Assembly: GCA_963760225.1 (NCBI GenBank)
Contig: CAVXCD010000003.1
Span: 1,488,001-1,552,000, forward strand
Source: 13-2-20CM-66-19 sp963760225
GTDB lineage: Bacteria; Pseudomonadota; Gammaproteobacteria; Steroidobacterales; Steroidobacteraceae
Direction: 5' to 3'
Length of the DNA stretch: 64,000 nt
This document shows, piece after piece, positions 41,268 through 50,729 of this stretch (position 1 is the stretch's first letter; the number at the start of each line of letters is the position of its first letter). The position numbers and the translations under genes are program-made. Under the pieces are notes generated by a model, which did not search any database, was not told where the DNA came from, and saw nothing but the letters and a program-made list of their open reading frames with translations.

Positions 41268-41864
41268 ATGGCGGGACACAGCAAATGGGCTAACATCCAG
41301 CGCCGCGCCGGCGCGCTGGCGCGCAAGCACGCCACGCCGCCGGGGGCCCGTGCCCGCGAAGGACTGCAGAGCGTGCGCTACGAGGGCTACGGGCCGGGTG
41401 GCGCAGCGGTGATGGTCGAGTGCGTGACGGCCGACTGCAGCCGGGCGCGTGCCGCGGTACGCCGCGCCTTCGCCCAACACGGCGGGCAGCTCGGCGCGGA
41501 CGGCTCGGTCAGTTACCTGTTCAATACCGTGGGTCTGATGACGTTTCCGCCCGGCACGGACGAGGACCAGCTCATGCAGGTGGCACTGGAGGCGGGCGCC
41601 GAGGACGTGGTGCCGAGCGCGGACACCTCGGTGGAAGTGCTGGCCGATCCGTTGGAATTTGCCACCGTGCGCGCGGTACTCACGCACCGTGGCTTCACTC
41701 CGGCCACGGCCGAAGTGACGCAGCGCGCTGCCACCTCGCTCGAGCTCTCCGGCGAGACTGCCCAGGCGATGGTGCACCTGCTCGAGGCGCTCGAAGGGCT
41801 GGACGAGGTACGGGACGTGTACTCGAATGTCGAGATATCGGACGAGGTCCTGGCGCGCGTTTGA
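41268..41864 (+). CDS. yebC: YebC/PmpR family protein with internal deletion
   Basis: 198 residues against about 246 in the family. The N-terminus MAGHSKWANIQRR is exact; then about 49 residues expected in the first helical domain are absent, and homology resumes at VRYEGYGPGGAAVMVECVT and continues to EISDEVLARV. The family acts as transcription regulators and, as shown more recently, helps ribosomes through polyproline. Position upstream of ruvC is the standard one. The loss may be a natural variant or a non-functional form. Confidence 0.85.
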   Translation: MAGHSKWANIQRRAGALARKHATPPGARAREGLQSVRYEGYGPGGAAVMVECVTADCSRARAAVRRAFAQHGGQLGADGSVSYLFNTVGLMTFPPGTDEDQLMQVALEAGAEDVVPSADTSVEVLADPLEFATVRAVLTHRGFTPATAEVTQRAATSLELSGETAQAMVHLLEALEGLDEVRDVYSNVEISDEVLARV

Positions 41865-41892
41865 TCCGGCGGCGGCCGCCGCCCCGCTAGCC

Positions 41893-42414
41893 GTGGCGCT
41901 CACGGTCCGCATTCTCGGCCTCGACCCCGGCTCGCGGCGCACCGGGTTCGGCGTGATCGAGTGCCGCGGCCAGGAGCTGCGGGTAGTGGCGCACGGCTGC
42001 CTCAACGTCGCTGCGGCGGCTCCGGCGCGGCGGCTGCGCCTGATCTTCGAAGGTCTCGTGGCGCTCATGTGCGAGCATGCGCCGGCGGAAGTGGCGGTCG
42101 AGCGCGTGTTCGTCAGCCGCAACCCCGACAGCGCGCTCAAGCTCGGGCAGGCGCGCGGCGCGGCGCTGTGCGCCATTCCCGCGGGCGTGCCGGTGTTCGA
42201 GTACGCCGCGCGCGCCGTCAAGTTGGCGGTGGTCGGCTCGGGCGCCGCGGAGAAATTCCAGGTGGCGCACATGATGCGGGTGCTGCTGGCGCTCACCGAG
42301 CGTCCGGGTGCGGATGCGGCCGATGCGCTCGCCGTGGCGGTGTGCCACGCGCACGCGCGCCGCCTGACGCTGCTGGCGCAGCAGGCCGCGCCGCTCGCGG
42401 GCGCACAGCGATGA
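41893..42414 (+). CDS. ruvC: Holliday junction resolvase RuvC
   Basis: 173 residues from GTG 41893, which places LTVRILGLDPGSRRTGFGV at the N-terminus as in the family. Catalytic acids: Asp in LGLDPGS, Glu in VAVERVF, and the Asp pair in ADAADALAVAVCHAH. It cleaves Holliday junctions with RuvAB. Overlaps ruvA by 4 bp. Confidence 0.94.
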   Translation: MALTVRILGLDPGSRRTGFGVIECRGQELRVVAHGCLNVAAAAPARRLRLIFEGLVALMCEHAPAEVAVERVFVSRNPDSALKLGQARGAALCAIPAGVPVFEYAARAVKLAVVGSGAAEKFQVAHMMRVLLALTERPGADAADALAVAVCHAHARRLTLLAQQAAPLAGAQR

Positions 42415-43001
42415 TCGGCTCGCTGCGCGGCCGGATCACTGCCAAGATCCCGCCGCAACTGACCGTCGAGGTCGGCGGACTCGGCTACGAGCTCGAGGCC
42501 CCGCTGTCGACGTTCTTTCATTTGCCGGCGGTCGGCGCCGAGGTGCACCTGCTCACCCACCTGGTGGTGCGCGAGGACGCGCACGTGCTGTATGGCTTCG
42601 CTACCGAGGAGGAGCGGCGACTGTTTCGCAGCCTGATCAAGGTGTCGGGCGTCGGCCCGAAGATCGCACTGGCGCTGTTGTCGGGGATCAGCGTGAGCGC
42701 GTTCGCCGAGTGCGTGCAGCGCGAGGACGTGGCGGCGCTGACGCGCGTGCCGGGCGTCGGGCGCAAAACCGCCGAGCGGCTGATCGTGGAAATGCGCGAC
42801 CGCCTGGCGGCCCCGCCGGTGGCGGCGGGCGGGGCGGCGGTTGACGCCGGGGCGAGCGCTGCGAACGAGGCATATGGGGCGCTGGTGGCGCTCGGCTATC
42901 GGCCGGCGGAGGCCGCACGCTTGCTCAAAGCGGTCGGTCCCGGTACACATTCCACCGAGGAACTGATCCGCCGGGCCCTGCAGGGCGCGGCGCGGGAGTA
43001 G
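42411..43001 (+). CDS. ruvA: Holliday junction DNA helicase subunit RuvA
   Basis: 196 residues. OB-fold domain I (MIGSLRGRITAKIPPQLTVE), tandem helix-hairpin-helix motifs (VSGVGPKIALALL and VPGVGRKTAERLIVEM), a short Ala/Gly linker and domain III (YGALVALGYRPAEAARLL), which contacts RuvB. It binds the junction as a tetramer. Confidence 0.95.
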   Translation: MIGSLRGRITAKIPPQLTVEVGGLGYELEAPLSTFFHLPAVGAEVHLLTHLVVREDAHVLYGFATEEERRLFRSLIKVSGVGPKIALALLSGISVSAFAECVQREDVAALTRVPGVGRKTAERLIVEMRDRLAAPPVAAGGAAVDAGASAANEAYGALVALGYRPAEAARLLKAVGPGTHSTEELIRRALQGAARE

Positions 43002-43012
43002 GTCGCAAGTCC

Positions 43013-44046
<1,034 letters not shown>

Positions 44047-44050
<4 letters not shown>

Positions 44051-44484
44051 GCGCCTTCTGCTGGCCGGCGCGCGTCTACTGGGAGGACACCGACGGGGGC
44101 GCCATCGTCTACTACGCGAACTACCTGCGCTTCCTCGAGCGCTCGCGCACCGAGTGGCTGCGCGCGCACGGTCACTCGCAGCAGCAGCTGGCACACACCC
44201 CGGGGATCCTGTTCGCCGTGGTGAGCCTGCAGGTGGAGTTCCGCGCGCCGGCGCGGCTCGACGACGAGCTGGAGATCACCTGCGAACCGCGCGCGCAGGG
44301 CGCGGCTTCGCTGCAGTTTCTGCAGCGCATCTACCGCAAGGGCCGCGACGGCGCAGCTCCTGACGGGCTGCTGCTGGAAGCGCAGGTACGCGTCGCCTGC
44401 GTCGACGCCCGCAGCCTGAAGCCGCGCCGGCTGCCGCAGTTCGTGCTCGCGGCGGTGGCGGCGCAGGAGCCGGCACATGGGTGA
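44047..44484 (+). CDS. ybgC: Tol-Pal-associated acyl-CoA thioesterase YbgC
   Basis: 145 residues from GTG 44047. Hot-dog fold with the family motif RVYWEDTDGGAIVYYANYLRFLERSRTEWL (catalytic Asp in the EDTDGG loop). It hydrolyses short or phospholipid-related acyl-CoA thioesters and opens the tol-pal operon in many gammaproteobacteria. Overlaps tolQ by 8 bp. Confidence 0.93.
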
Positions 44485-45199
44485 GCCGCTGTCGATCGTC
44501 AGGCTGATCGCGCAGGCGAGCGTACCGGTGCAGATCGTGATCGCCATCCTGTTACTCGCCTCGCTCACCTCGTGGGCCATCATCTTCCGCAAGCGCCGCA
44601 TCATCGCGCGCGCGCGCCGCGAAGCCGACCGCTTCGAGGGGCGCTTCTGGTCGGGCGACGACCTGGCGCAGCTGTACCGCGCCATCGAGTCGCACGGGGG
44701 CGCCACCGGGATGGCGGGTATCTTCGAATTCGGCTTTCGCGAGTTTGCGCGCCAGCGCCAGAGCGCCGGCCCCGCCGATCAGCTGCTGGAGGGCTCGCGG
44801 CGTGCGATGCGCGTCGCGCAGCTCAAGGAGATCGATCGCCTCGAGCACAACCTCGCCACGCTCGCGACGGTAGGCAGCACCAGTCCCTACGTTGGCCTGT
44901 TCGGCACCGTGTGGGGCATCATGAGCGCCTTCTCATCGCTCGGTAACGTACAGCAGGCCACGCTGGCACAGGTCGCCCCGGGAATTTCCGAAGCGCTGGT
45001 GGCGACCGCCTTCGGTCTGTTCGCTGCCATTCCGGCGGTGGTTGCCTACAACCGCTTCGCCGACCAGGTGACGCGCCTGGAGATGCGCTTCGATGCCTTC
45101 ATCGAGGAGTTTTCCACCATCCTGCAGCGGCATGCGGCGCGCGGCGCCGCCGGCAACGCCGGCGCTGGCACCAGCGCCGGCACGACCGCGGCGCGCTAG
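44477..45199 (+). CDS. tolQ: Tol-Pal proton channel subunit TolQ
   Basis: 240 residues, three membrane helices (about 15-37, 135-160 and 170-195). The conserved VGSTSPYVGLFGTVWGIMSAF and ISEALVATAFGLFAAIPAVVAYN segments of TolQ/ExbB/MotA are present. With TolR it uses the proton gradient to energise TolA for outer-membrane constriction. The Ala/Gly/Thr-rich tail beyond residue 220 is unusual but probably harmless. Confidence 0.95.
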   Translation: MGEPLSIVRLIAQASVPVQIVIAILLLASLTSWAIIFRKRRIIARARREADRFEGRFWSGDDLAQLYRAIESHGGATGMAGIFEFGFREFARQRQSAGPADQLLEGSRRAMRVAQLKEIDRLEHNLATLATVGSTSPYVGLFGTVWGIMSAFSSLGNVQQATLAQVAPGISEALVATAFGLFAAIPAVVAYNRFADQVTRLEMRFDAFIEEFSTILQRHAARGAAGNAGAGTSAGTTAAR

Positions 45200-45202
45200 G
45201 CC

Positions 45203-45646
45203 ATGGCGCAGACCTCACGCGGACGGCGGCTGATGGGCGAGATCAACGTCGTGCCCTACATCGATGTCATGCTGGTGTTGTTGATCATATTCATGATCAC
45301 CGCGCCGCTGTTGACCCAGGGTGTCAAGGTCGACCTGCCCAAGGCCGGCGCGGAACCTCTCGAAGCACAGCAGCTCCAACCCCTGGTGTTGTCCGTGGAT
45401 CGCGCCGGTCGGCTGTACCTGAACGTCGGCGGCAATCCCGCCGCCGCGCTCGATGAGCAGACGGTGGCCGCGCGCGCCACCGCGACGCTCGGCCGTCACC
45501 CGGACACGCCGGTGCTGATCAAGGCCGACAGCGCGGTCGCTTACGGGCGCGTGGTGCAGGTGATGGTTATCCTGCAGCGCGCCGGGGCGCGCAAGGTAGG
45601 CTTCATCACCGACCCTCTGCCACAGAGCCTGGGTCGTGGGAGCTGA
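45203..45646 (+). CDS. tolR: Tol-Pal proton channel subunit TolR
   Basis: 147 residues. One N-terminal membrane helix holds the essential Asp in YIDVMLVLLIIFMITAPLL, then a periplasmic domain (PVLIKADSAVAYGRVVQVM). Same pathway as TolQ. Confidence 0.95.
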   Translation: MAQTSRGRRLMGEINVVPYIDVMLVLLIIFMITAPLLTQGVKVDLPKAGAEPLEAQQLQPLVLSVDRAGRLYLNVGGNPAAALDEQTVAARATATLGRHPDTPVLIKADSAVAYGRVVQVMVILQRAGARKVGFITDPLPQSLGRGS

Positions 45647-45655
45647 CCTAGCGCC

Positions 45656-46417
45656 GTGCCGATGCAACGGGAGAGTGATCGCTGGGTGTCGATCGGCCTG
45701 TCCGTGCTGCTGCATGGGGCGCTGCTCGCGGCGCTGGTGTATGGCTGGCTGCTCTACCGGCGGCCGCCGCGTCCGGCGCCCACACTCGCGATCGAGGCGA
45801 CCGTAGTGGATGCACGCGCGGTGCGCGGGGTGCCGCGGCCAGCGCCGCAGCCCACGCCGCCGCCGGCGCCGCCGGCGCCGCCGTCCGAATCTGAAGGGCC
45901 GCCGCAGCCGACTGCCGCGGAGCTGGCGCAGCGCGAGGAGCAGCGCCACCAGGCCGAAGCGGCTGCCGCGGCCGAGCAGCGCGCCGCGGCGGCGAAGGCG
46001 GACGAGGAGCGCAAGGCACGCGAGGCCGAGGCGCAGCAACGTGCCGCGGAGGCGCGCCAGCAGCAGGCCGATGCGCAGGCCGCCGAAGCGGACCTGAAGC
46101 GCAGCCTGGCCGCCGAGGAGCATACCGACAGTGCGCGCTCCGGTCCGGCGCTGGCCAACTGGCAGTCGCAGATCGCCGCGAAGATCACGCGCGCGTGGCT
46201 GCGCCCGCCGACGGCGCGGCCGGGAATAGAATGTATGTTGTACGTGACGCAGGTACCGGGAGGCGAAGTGACGCAGGTGCGTATCGGGCAATGCAACGGG
46301 GACCAGGCGGTGCGCGAGTCGATCGAGGCGGCGGTGTACCGCGCCTCGCCGCTGCCGCCACCGCCCGATCCGGCGCTGTTCGACCGCAATCTGCGCATCG
46401 ACTTCAGGCCGGATTGA
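45656..46417 (+). CDS. tolA: Tol-Pal energiser TolA
   Basis: 253 residues from GTG 45656 (ATG 45662 possible). The N-terminal membrane anchor (VSIGLSVLLHGALLAALVYG) has the SHLSLHG-like motif; a Pro-rich region and a long Ala/Gln/Glu helical stretch span the periplasm; the C-terminal domain (IECMLYVTQVPGGEVTQVRI) binds TolB/Pal. Rather short, with a shorter helical spacer than the E. coli protein. Confidence 0.92.
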   Translation: MPMQRESDRWVSIGLSVLLHGALLAALVYGWLLYRRPPRPAPTLAIEATVVDARAVRGVPRPAPQPTPPPAPPAPPSESEGPPQPTAAELAQREEQRHQAEAAAAAEQRAAAAKADEERKAREAEAQQRAAEARQQQADAQAAEADLKRSLAAEEHTDSARSGPALANWQSQIAAKITRAWLRPPTARPGIECMLYVTQVPGGEVTQVRIGQCNGDQAVRESIEAAVYRASPLPPPPDPALFDRNLRIDFRPD

Positions 46418-46422
46418 CGGAC

Positions 46423-47754
46423 ATGAACTCACCACGAGCCGTTGGCTCGCGACGCCGGCGCAGGCTGGCGCCGCTGTGGGCGGCGCTGGCGCTGCTGGCG
46501 CTGCCGGCGGCGCACGCGGAGCTGCAGATCGAGATCACCTCGGGGGTGCGCGATCCGGTGCCGATCGCCATCGTGCCGTTTGCGCACGCGGCAGCCGACG
46601 GCGGGCTCGATGTCGCCGCGGTGATCCAGCATGACCTGGAAGGTAGCGGACGCTTCCGCGCACTGCCGCGGGAGCGCATGCCGGCAATGCCCACCCGCCT
46701 CGACGAGGTCGCGGCAGCCGCCTGGAAGGCGAGCGGCAGCGACTACGTCACCGTCGGCCGCGTCACCGGGCTCGACGGCGGTAACCTCGCCGTGGACTTC
46801 GACCTGATCAGCACGCTCACCGGCACGCGGCTCGCCTCGCAGCGTTTCGTCGGCGACGCCAGCGCCCTGCGCAACGCCGCCCATCGCGTGAGCGACGCCA
46901 TCTACCAGAAGATACTCGGGGTGCGCGGCGCCTTCGCCACCCGCATCGCCTACGTGGCGGTCGACGGCACGGCTCCGGCGCAGCACTATCAGCTGATCGT
47001 CGCCGATGCGGACGGCGAGAACACCCACCTGGTGCTCGAGTCGCGCTTTCCGCTCATGTCGCCCGCCTGGTCGCCCGATGGGCAGTGGCTGGCGTACGTC
47101 TCGTTCGAGAGCAAGCACGCGGCGGTGTACGTTCAACTGGTGCGCAGCGGCGAGCGCCGTCAGGTCTCGGCCCGCGCCGGCATCAACGGGGCGCCGGCCT
47201 GGTCACCGAACGGACGCAAGCTGGCGCTCACCCTGAGCGGCGCCGGCGGCAACCCGGACATCTACGTGCTCGACCTCGACACGCAGACCCTGACGCGCAT
47301 CACCGACGACCCGGCGATCGACACCGAGCCCGAATGGGCGCCGGACGGGCGCTCGCTGTACTTCACCTCGGACCGCGCCGGCTCACCGCAGATCTATCAG
47401 ATCGGTGTCGCCGCCGGCGCGCGCCCCAAGCGCATCACCTTCGGCGGCGCCTATAACGCCCGGCCGCGGGTGTCGCCGGACGGCACACAACTCGCTATGG
47501 TGACGCTCGACAACGGCAACTACCGCATCGCGGTGCAGGACCTGGCGGGCGGGGTGGTGCGGGTGCTGTCGCACGGTCACCTCGATGAATCGCCGAGTTT
47601 TGCGCCCAATGGAGCTACACTCATCTATTCGGAACGCGAGTCCGAGCGCGGGTCGCTGGCGACGGTCTCGACCGACGGACTGACGGGACTGCGTCTCAAG
47701 GCTTCGCAGGGTGAAGTACGCGAACCGGCCTGGGGCCCGTTCAGCAACCCCTGA
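46423..47754 (+). CDS. tolB: Tol-Pal periplasmic beta-propeller TolB
   Basis: 443 residues from ATG 46423. Signal peptide (LAPLWAALALLALPAAHAE), N-terminal domain and a beta-propeller with WD-like repeats SPAWSPDGQWLAYVS, APAWSPNGRKLALTL, EPEWAPDGRSLYFTS and RPRVSPDGTQLAMVT. It links Pal to TolA in the periplasm. Confidence 0.95.
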   Translation: MNSPRAVGSRRRRRLAPLWAALALLALPAAHAELQIEITSGVRDPVPIAIVPFAHAAADGGLDVAAVIQHDLEGSGRFRALPRERMPAMPTRLDEVAAAAWKASGSDYVTVGRVTGLDGGNLAVDFDLISTLTGTRLASQRFVGDASALRNAAHRVSDAIYQKILGVRGAFATRIAYVAVDGTAPAQHYQLIVADADGENTHLVLESRFPLMSPAWSPDGQWLAYVSFESKHAAVYVQLVRSGERRQVSARAGINGAPAWSPNGRKLALTLSGAGGNPDIYVLDLDTQTLTRITDDPAIDTEPEWAPDGRSLYFTSDRAGSPQIYQIGVAAGARPKRITFGGAYNARPRVSPDGTQLAMVTLDNGNYRIAVQDLAGGVVRVLSHGHLDESPSFAPNGATLIYSERESERGSLATVSTDGLTGLRLKASQGEVREPAWGPFSNP

Positions 47755-47786
47755 GGCGACTGCGGCGCTGCCGCGAGGGTAGTGGC

Positions 47787-48365
47787 ATGAGCGAAAGGCT
47801 GTGTATGCATCGAGCGATGATAGTACTGCTGCTGGCGCTGACCCTGAGTCTCGCCGGCTGTGCAAGCAAGCCCCCCAAGCAGGCGCCGGCCGCGCCGGCC
47901 AGTGCCGAAGGCAGCGGCGCGCAGGCCGGCGGCGCCACGAGTGCCAACTCCTCACGCGGCATGGACGAGGAAGTTGCCGGCCCGCAGGCGGGGTTGCTCG
48001 CCACGCGCGTGGTGTACTTCGATTTCGACAGCAGCGAGATCAAGGGCGCCGGCACCGATGTCGTCGGCGCGCACGCCAAGTTCCTGGCGGCGAACCCCGC
48101 CACGCGCGTGCGGCTCGAGGGGCACACCGACGAGCGCGGCTCGCGCGAGTACAACATCGGCCTGGGTGAGCGGCGCGCGCAGTCGGTGCGCCGGGCGCTG
48201 CTGCTGCAGGGAGCGGCCGACGCGCAGATCTCGACCGTCAGCTACGGTGAGGAGCGGCCCGCCGTGCCTGGACACGATGAGGCTGCCTGGGCCAAGAACC
48301 GGCGTGTTGAGATCGTCTACCTGGCGGCGGGACCGGCGCCGGCGGCGCCGCCGCCGCCGCACTGA
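47787..48365 (+). CDS. pal: Peptidoglycan-associated lipoprotein Pal
   Basis: 192 residues; ATG 47787 or 47805. Lipobox LAGC, then a flexible Ala/Ser linker and an OmpA-like peptidoglycan-binding domain (VYFDFDSSEIK, EGHTDERGSREYNIGLGERR). Anchors the outer membrane to peptidoglycan. The tail is Ala/Pro-rich. Confidence 0.95.
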   Translation: MSERLCMHRAMIVLLLALTLSLAGCASKPPKQAPAAPASAEGSGAQAGGATSANSSRGMDEEVAGPQAGLLATRVVYFDFDSSEIKGAGTDVVGAHAKFLAANPATRVRLEGHTDERGSREYNIGLGERRAQSVRRALLLQGAADAQISTVSYGEERPAVPGHDEAAWAKNRRVEIVYLAAGPAPAAPPPPH

Positions 48366-48377
48366 GGCAGTGCCGCC

Positions 48378-49226
48378 ATGCTGAGGATACCCGTGGTGCT
48401 GCTGCTGACGCTGCTCGCGGCCGGCTGCGCCAGTACGCCGCCCGCTCAGGATCCGGTGCAAATGAAGCTGGCCGAGCTCGATGCGCGCGTGGCGCGCATC
48501 GAGCGTGCCGGCGCCAACCAGGTCGAGCTGTCACAGCGGCTCGATGAGGTGCAGGCGAGCCTGCGCGAGCTGCGCGGGCGCATCGACGAGCTCGAGCACA
48601 GCAACGAGGAGCTGCGTAAGCAGCAACGCGACCTGTATGCGGATCTCGACAAGCGCATCAGCGCGGCGGGCGGTGCGGGCGGTGCGGGCGCCGCCGGGCC
48701 GGCGGCCTCGGCGGCGGGGTCCGCAGGGGCAGCGAGCCCGGGAGCCGCGGCGGCCGCGCCGGCGCCTGCACCGACCGGCGCCGACAACGGCGGCGGCGGC
48801 GCGGCGGCGGCCACCACGCCCTCCTCAGTGGAGCAGGCCGTCTACAGCCAGGCCTTCGATGCGCTGAAGGCCGGCAGCTACTCGGTGGCGATTACCGGCT
48901 TCAAGGACTTCCTCGGCACCTACCCGACGAGCCCGCTGGCAGAAAATGCGCAGTACTGGCTCGGCGAGACGTACTACGTGAACCGGGACTACGAGGCCGC
49001 GGCCGGCGCCTTCCGCACCGTCATCAAGAAGTGGCCCGATTCACGCAAGGCTCCGGATGCGCTGCTGAAGCTCGGCTACACCCAGTCCGAGCAGAAGCAG
49101 TACGCGGCGGCGCGTGCGACGCTGCAGGAGGTGACCCGGAAATATCCGGGCACCGACGCGGCGAAGCTGGCAGCGGATCGTCTGAAGCGCATTCCCACGC
49201 AGCCGCCGGCACCAGCGGCCCAGTAG
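48378..49226 (+). CDS. cpoB: Cell-division coordinator CpoB (YbgF)
   Basis: 282 residues. N-terminal leader with a lipobox-like LLAAGC (unusual; the family is normally soluble periplasmic), coiled-coil trimerisation helix (about 30-95), a long Ala/Gly linker, then TPR repeats (EQAVYSQAFDALKAGSYSVAI, YWLGETYYVNRDYEAAAGAF). It couples Tol-Pal with PBP1b during division. Confidence 0.93.
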   Translation: MLRIPVVLLLTLLAAGCASTPPAQDPVQMKLAELDARVARIERAGANQVELSQRLDEVQASLRELRGRIDELEHSNEELRKQQRDLYADLDKRISAAGGAGGAGAAGPAASAAGSAGAASPGAAAAAPAPAPTGADNGGGGAAAATTPSSVEQAVYSQAFDALKAGSYSVAITGFKDFLGTYPTSPLAENAQYWLGETYYVNRDYEAAAGAFRTVIKKWPDSRKAPDALLKLGYTQSEQKQYAAARATLQEVTRKYPGTDAAKLAADRLKRIPTQPPAPAAQ

Positions 49227-49240
49227 ATCGCACCGCGCGC

Positions 49241-49882
49241 ATGACGCGCCTGAAAATCACCGAGATCTTCCACTCGCTGCAGGGCGAGGCCGACACCGTC
49301 GGCGTGCCGACCGTGTTCGTGCGCCTCACCGGCTGTCCGCTGCGGTGCCAGTACTGCGACACCGCCTATGCCTTTCACGGCGGGCAGTGGTGGGAGGTCG
49401 GGGACATCCTCAAGCGCGTGGGCGAATTCGCCACGCGCTACGTCTGCGTGACCGGCGGCGAGCCGCTGGCGCAGAAGGCCTGCACGACGCTGCTGACGCT
49501 GCTGTGCGATGCGGGGCTGCGCGTGTCGCTCGAGACCAGCGGCGCCATGGCGCTCGCGGAGGTCGATGCGCGGGTGGTGAAGGTCGTCGACGTCAAGACG
49601 CCTGCCTCCGGCGAGGAGCGCCGCAACCGCTACGAGGAGCTCTCGCGGCTTAGCTCGCAGGACCTGGTGAAGTTCGTGATCTGCGACCGCCCCGACTACG
49701 AGTGGAGCCGCGCCCGGTTGCAGGAGCTGGCATTGCCCGAGCGCTGCACGGTGCTGTTCTCGCCGAGCCACGAGCAGCTGCCGGCGCGCGAGCTCGCCGA
49801 CTGGATTCTCGCCGATCGCCTGCCGGTGCGCTTGCAGATCCAGCTGCACAAGTACCTGTGGGGCGACGTGCCCGGAAAATGA
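49241..49882 (+). CDS. queE: 7-Carboxy-7-deazaguanine synthase QueE
   Basis: 213 residues. Radical-SAM cluster motif CPLRCQYCDT (CxxxCxxC) and GGEP SAM-binding motif (VTGGEPLAQKA). Start MTRLKITEIFHSLQGE is canonical. It makes the deazaguanine ring precursor for queuosine. Overlaps queC by 4 bp. Confidence 0.95.
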   Translation: MTRLKITEIFHSLQGEADTVGVPTVFVRLTGCPLRCQYCDTAYAFHGGQWWEVGDILKRVGEFATRYVCVTGGEPLAQKACTTLLTLLCDAGLRVSLETSGAMALAEVDARVVKVVDVKTPASGEERRNRYEELSRLSSQDLVKFVICDRPDYEWSRARLQELALPERCTVLFSPSHEQLPARELADWILADRLPVRLQIQLHKYLWGDVPGK

Positions 49883-50571
49883 GCGCGCGCATGGCGCACA
49901 GCCCGGCGGTAGTGCTGCTTTCCGGAGGACTCGATTCGGCGACCGCGCTGGCGATCGCGCGCGAGCGGGAGTTCGCCTGCTACACGCTGTCGGTCGATTA
50001 CGGGCAACGTCACGCCGCGGAGCTGGCCGCGGCGGCCCGCGTCGCCCTCAGCGGAGGGGCCGTGCAGCACCGCATCATGCGGGTCGACCTCGCAGGTATC
50101 GGCGGCTCGGCGCTGACCGATGCCTTGATCGCGGTTCCCGAGCAGCCGAGCGCCGGTATACCGGTCACGTACGTGCCGGCGCGCAACACCATCATGCTGT
50201 CGCTGGCGCTCGCGTGGGCGGAAGTGCTCGGCGCGCGCGACCTGTTCATCGGCGTCAACGTGCTTGATTCGAGCGGCTACCCGGATTGCCGACCGGAGTT
50301 CATCGCCGCCTTCGCGGCGCTCGCGGCGCTCGCGACCAAGGCCGGCGTCGAGGGTAATCCGTGCCGCATCCATGCACCGCTCATCGCCTGGACCAAGGCA
50401 CAGATCATCCACGCAGGTCTGCGACTCGGCGTTGACTACGCGCAAACGGTGTCGTGCTATCAGGCCGATGCGCAGGGACGCGCCTGCGGCCGCTGCGACG
50501 CGTGCCGGCTTCGCCGCGAGGGTTTCGCCGCCGCGGCAGTCCCGGATCCGACCCGTTACCAGGGGCTGTAG
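49879..50571 (+). CDS. queC: 7-Cyano-7-deazaguanine synthase QueC
   Basis: 230 residues. PP-loop SGGLDSATAL, and four zinc Cys near the C-terminus (SCYQAD...ACGRCDACRLR). It converts carboxy-deazaguanine to preQ0 using ATP and ammonia. The gene order cpoB-queE-queC-tRNA-Lys is common in Xanthomonadales-like genomes. Confidence 0.95.
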   Translation: MSARMAHSPAVVLLSGGLDSATALAIAREREFACYTLSVDYGQRHAAELAAAARVALSGGAVQHRIMRVDLAGIGGSALTDALIAVPEQPSAGIPVTYVPARNTIMLSLALAWAEVLGARDLFIGVNVLDSSGYPDCRPEFIAAFAALAALATKAGVEGNPCRIHAPLIAWTKAQIIHAGLRLGVDYAQTVSCYQADAQGRACGRCDACRLRREGFAAAAVPDPTRYQGL

Positions 50572-50638
50572 TATCATCCGGCGCCCGCGCGCCCCGGCCG
50601 CCGCCAGCCACGCGGCCGGACGTGCGAGTTTCCCGCCG

Positions 50639-50711
50639 GGGGCGTTAGCTCAGTCGGTAGAGCATCGGACTTTTAATCCGCTGGTCGACGGTTCGACTCC
50701 GTCACGCCCCA
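50639..50711 (+). tRNA. tRNA-Lys (anticodon TTT)
   Basis: Acceptor GGGGCGT/ACGCCCC, D arm GCTC...GAGC, anticodon loop CTTTTAA with TTT, T loop TTCGACT, discriminator A at 50711. CCA is not encoded. Confidence 0.95.
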
Positions 50712-50729
50712 CTTTCCTGCGCAGTGAAC

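Noticed and set aside
39140..41293. 717-codon plus-strand frame opposite relA
   Set aside because: relA motifs on the minus strand are clear; the antisense product is low-complexity Arg/Ala/Leu/His.
40557..42950. Long minus-strand frame across yebC-ruvC-ruvA
   Set aside because: It runs antisense through three conserved genes and shows no domain.
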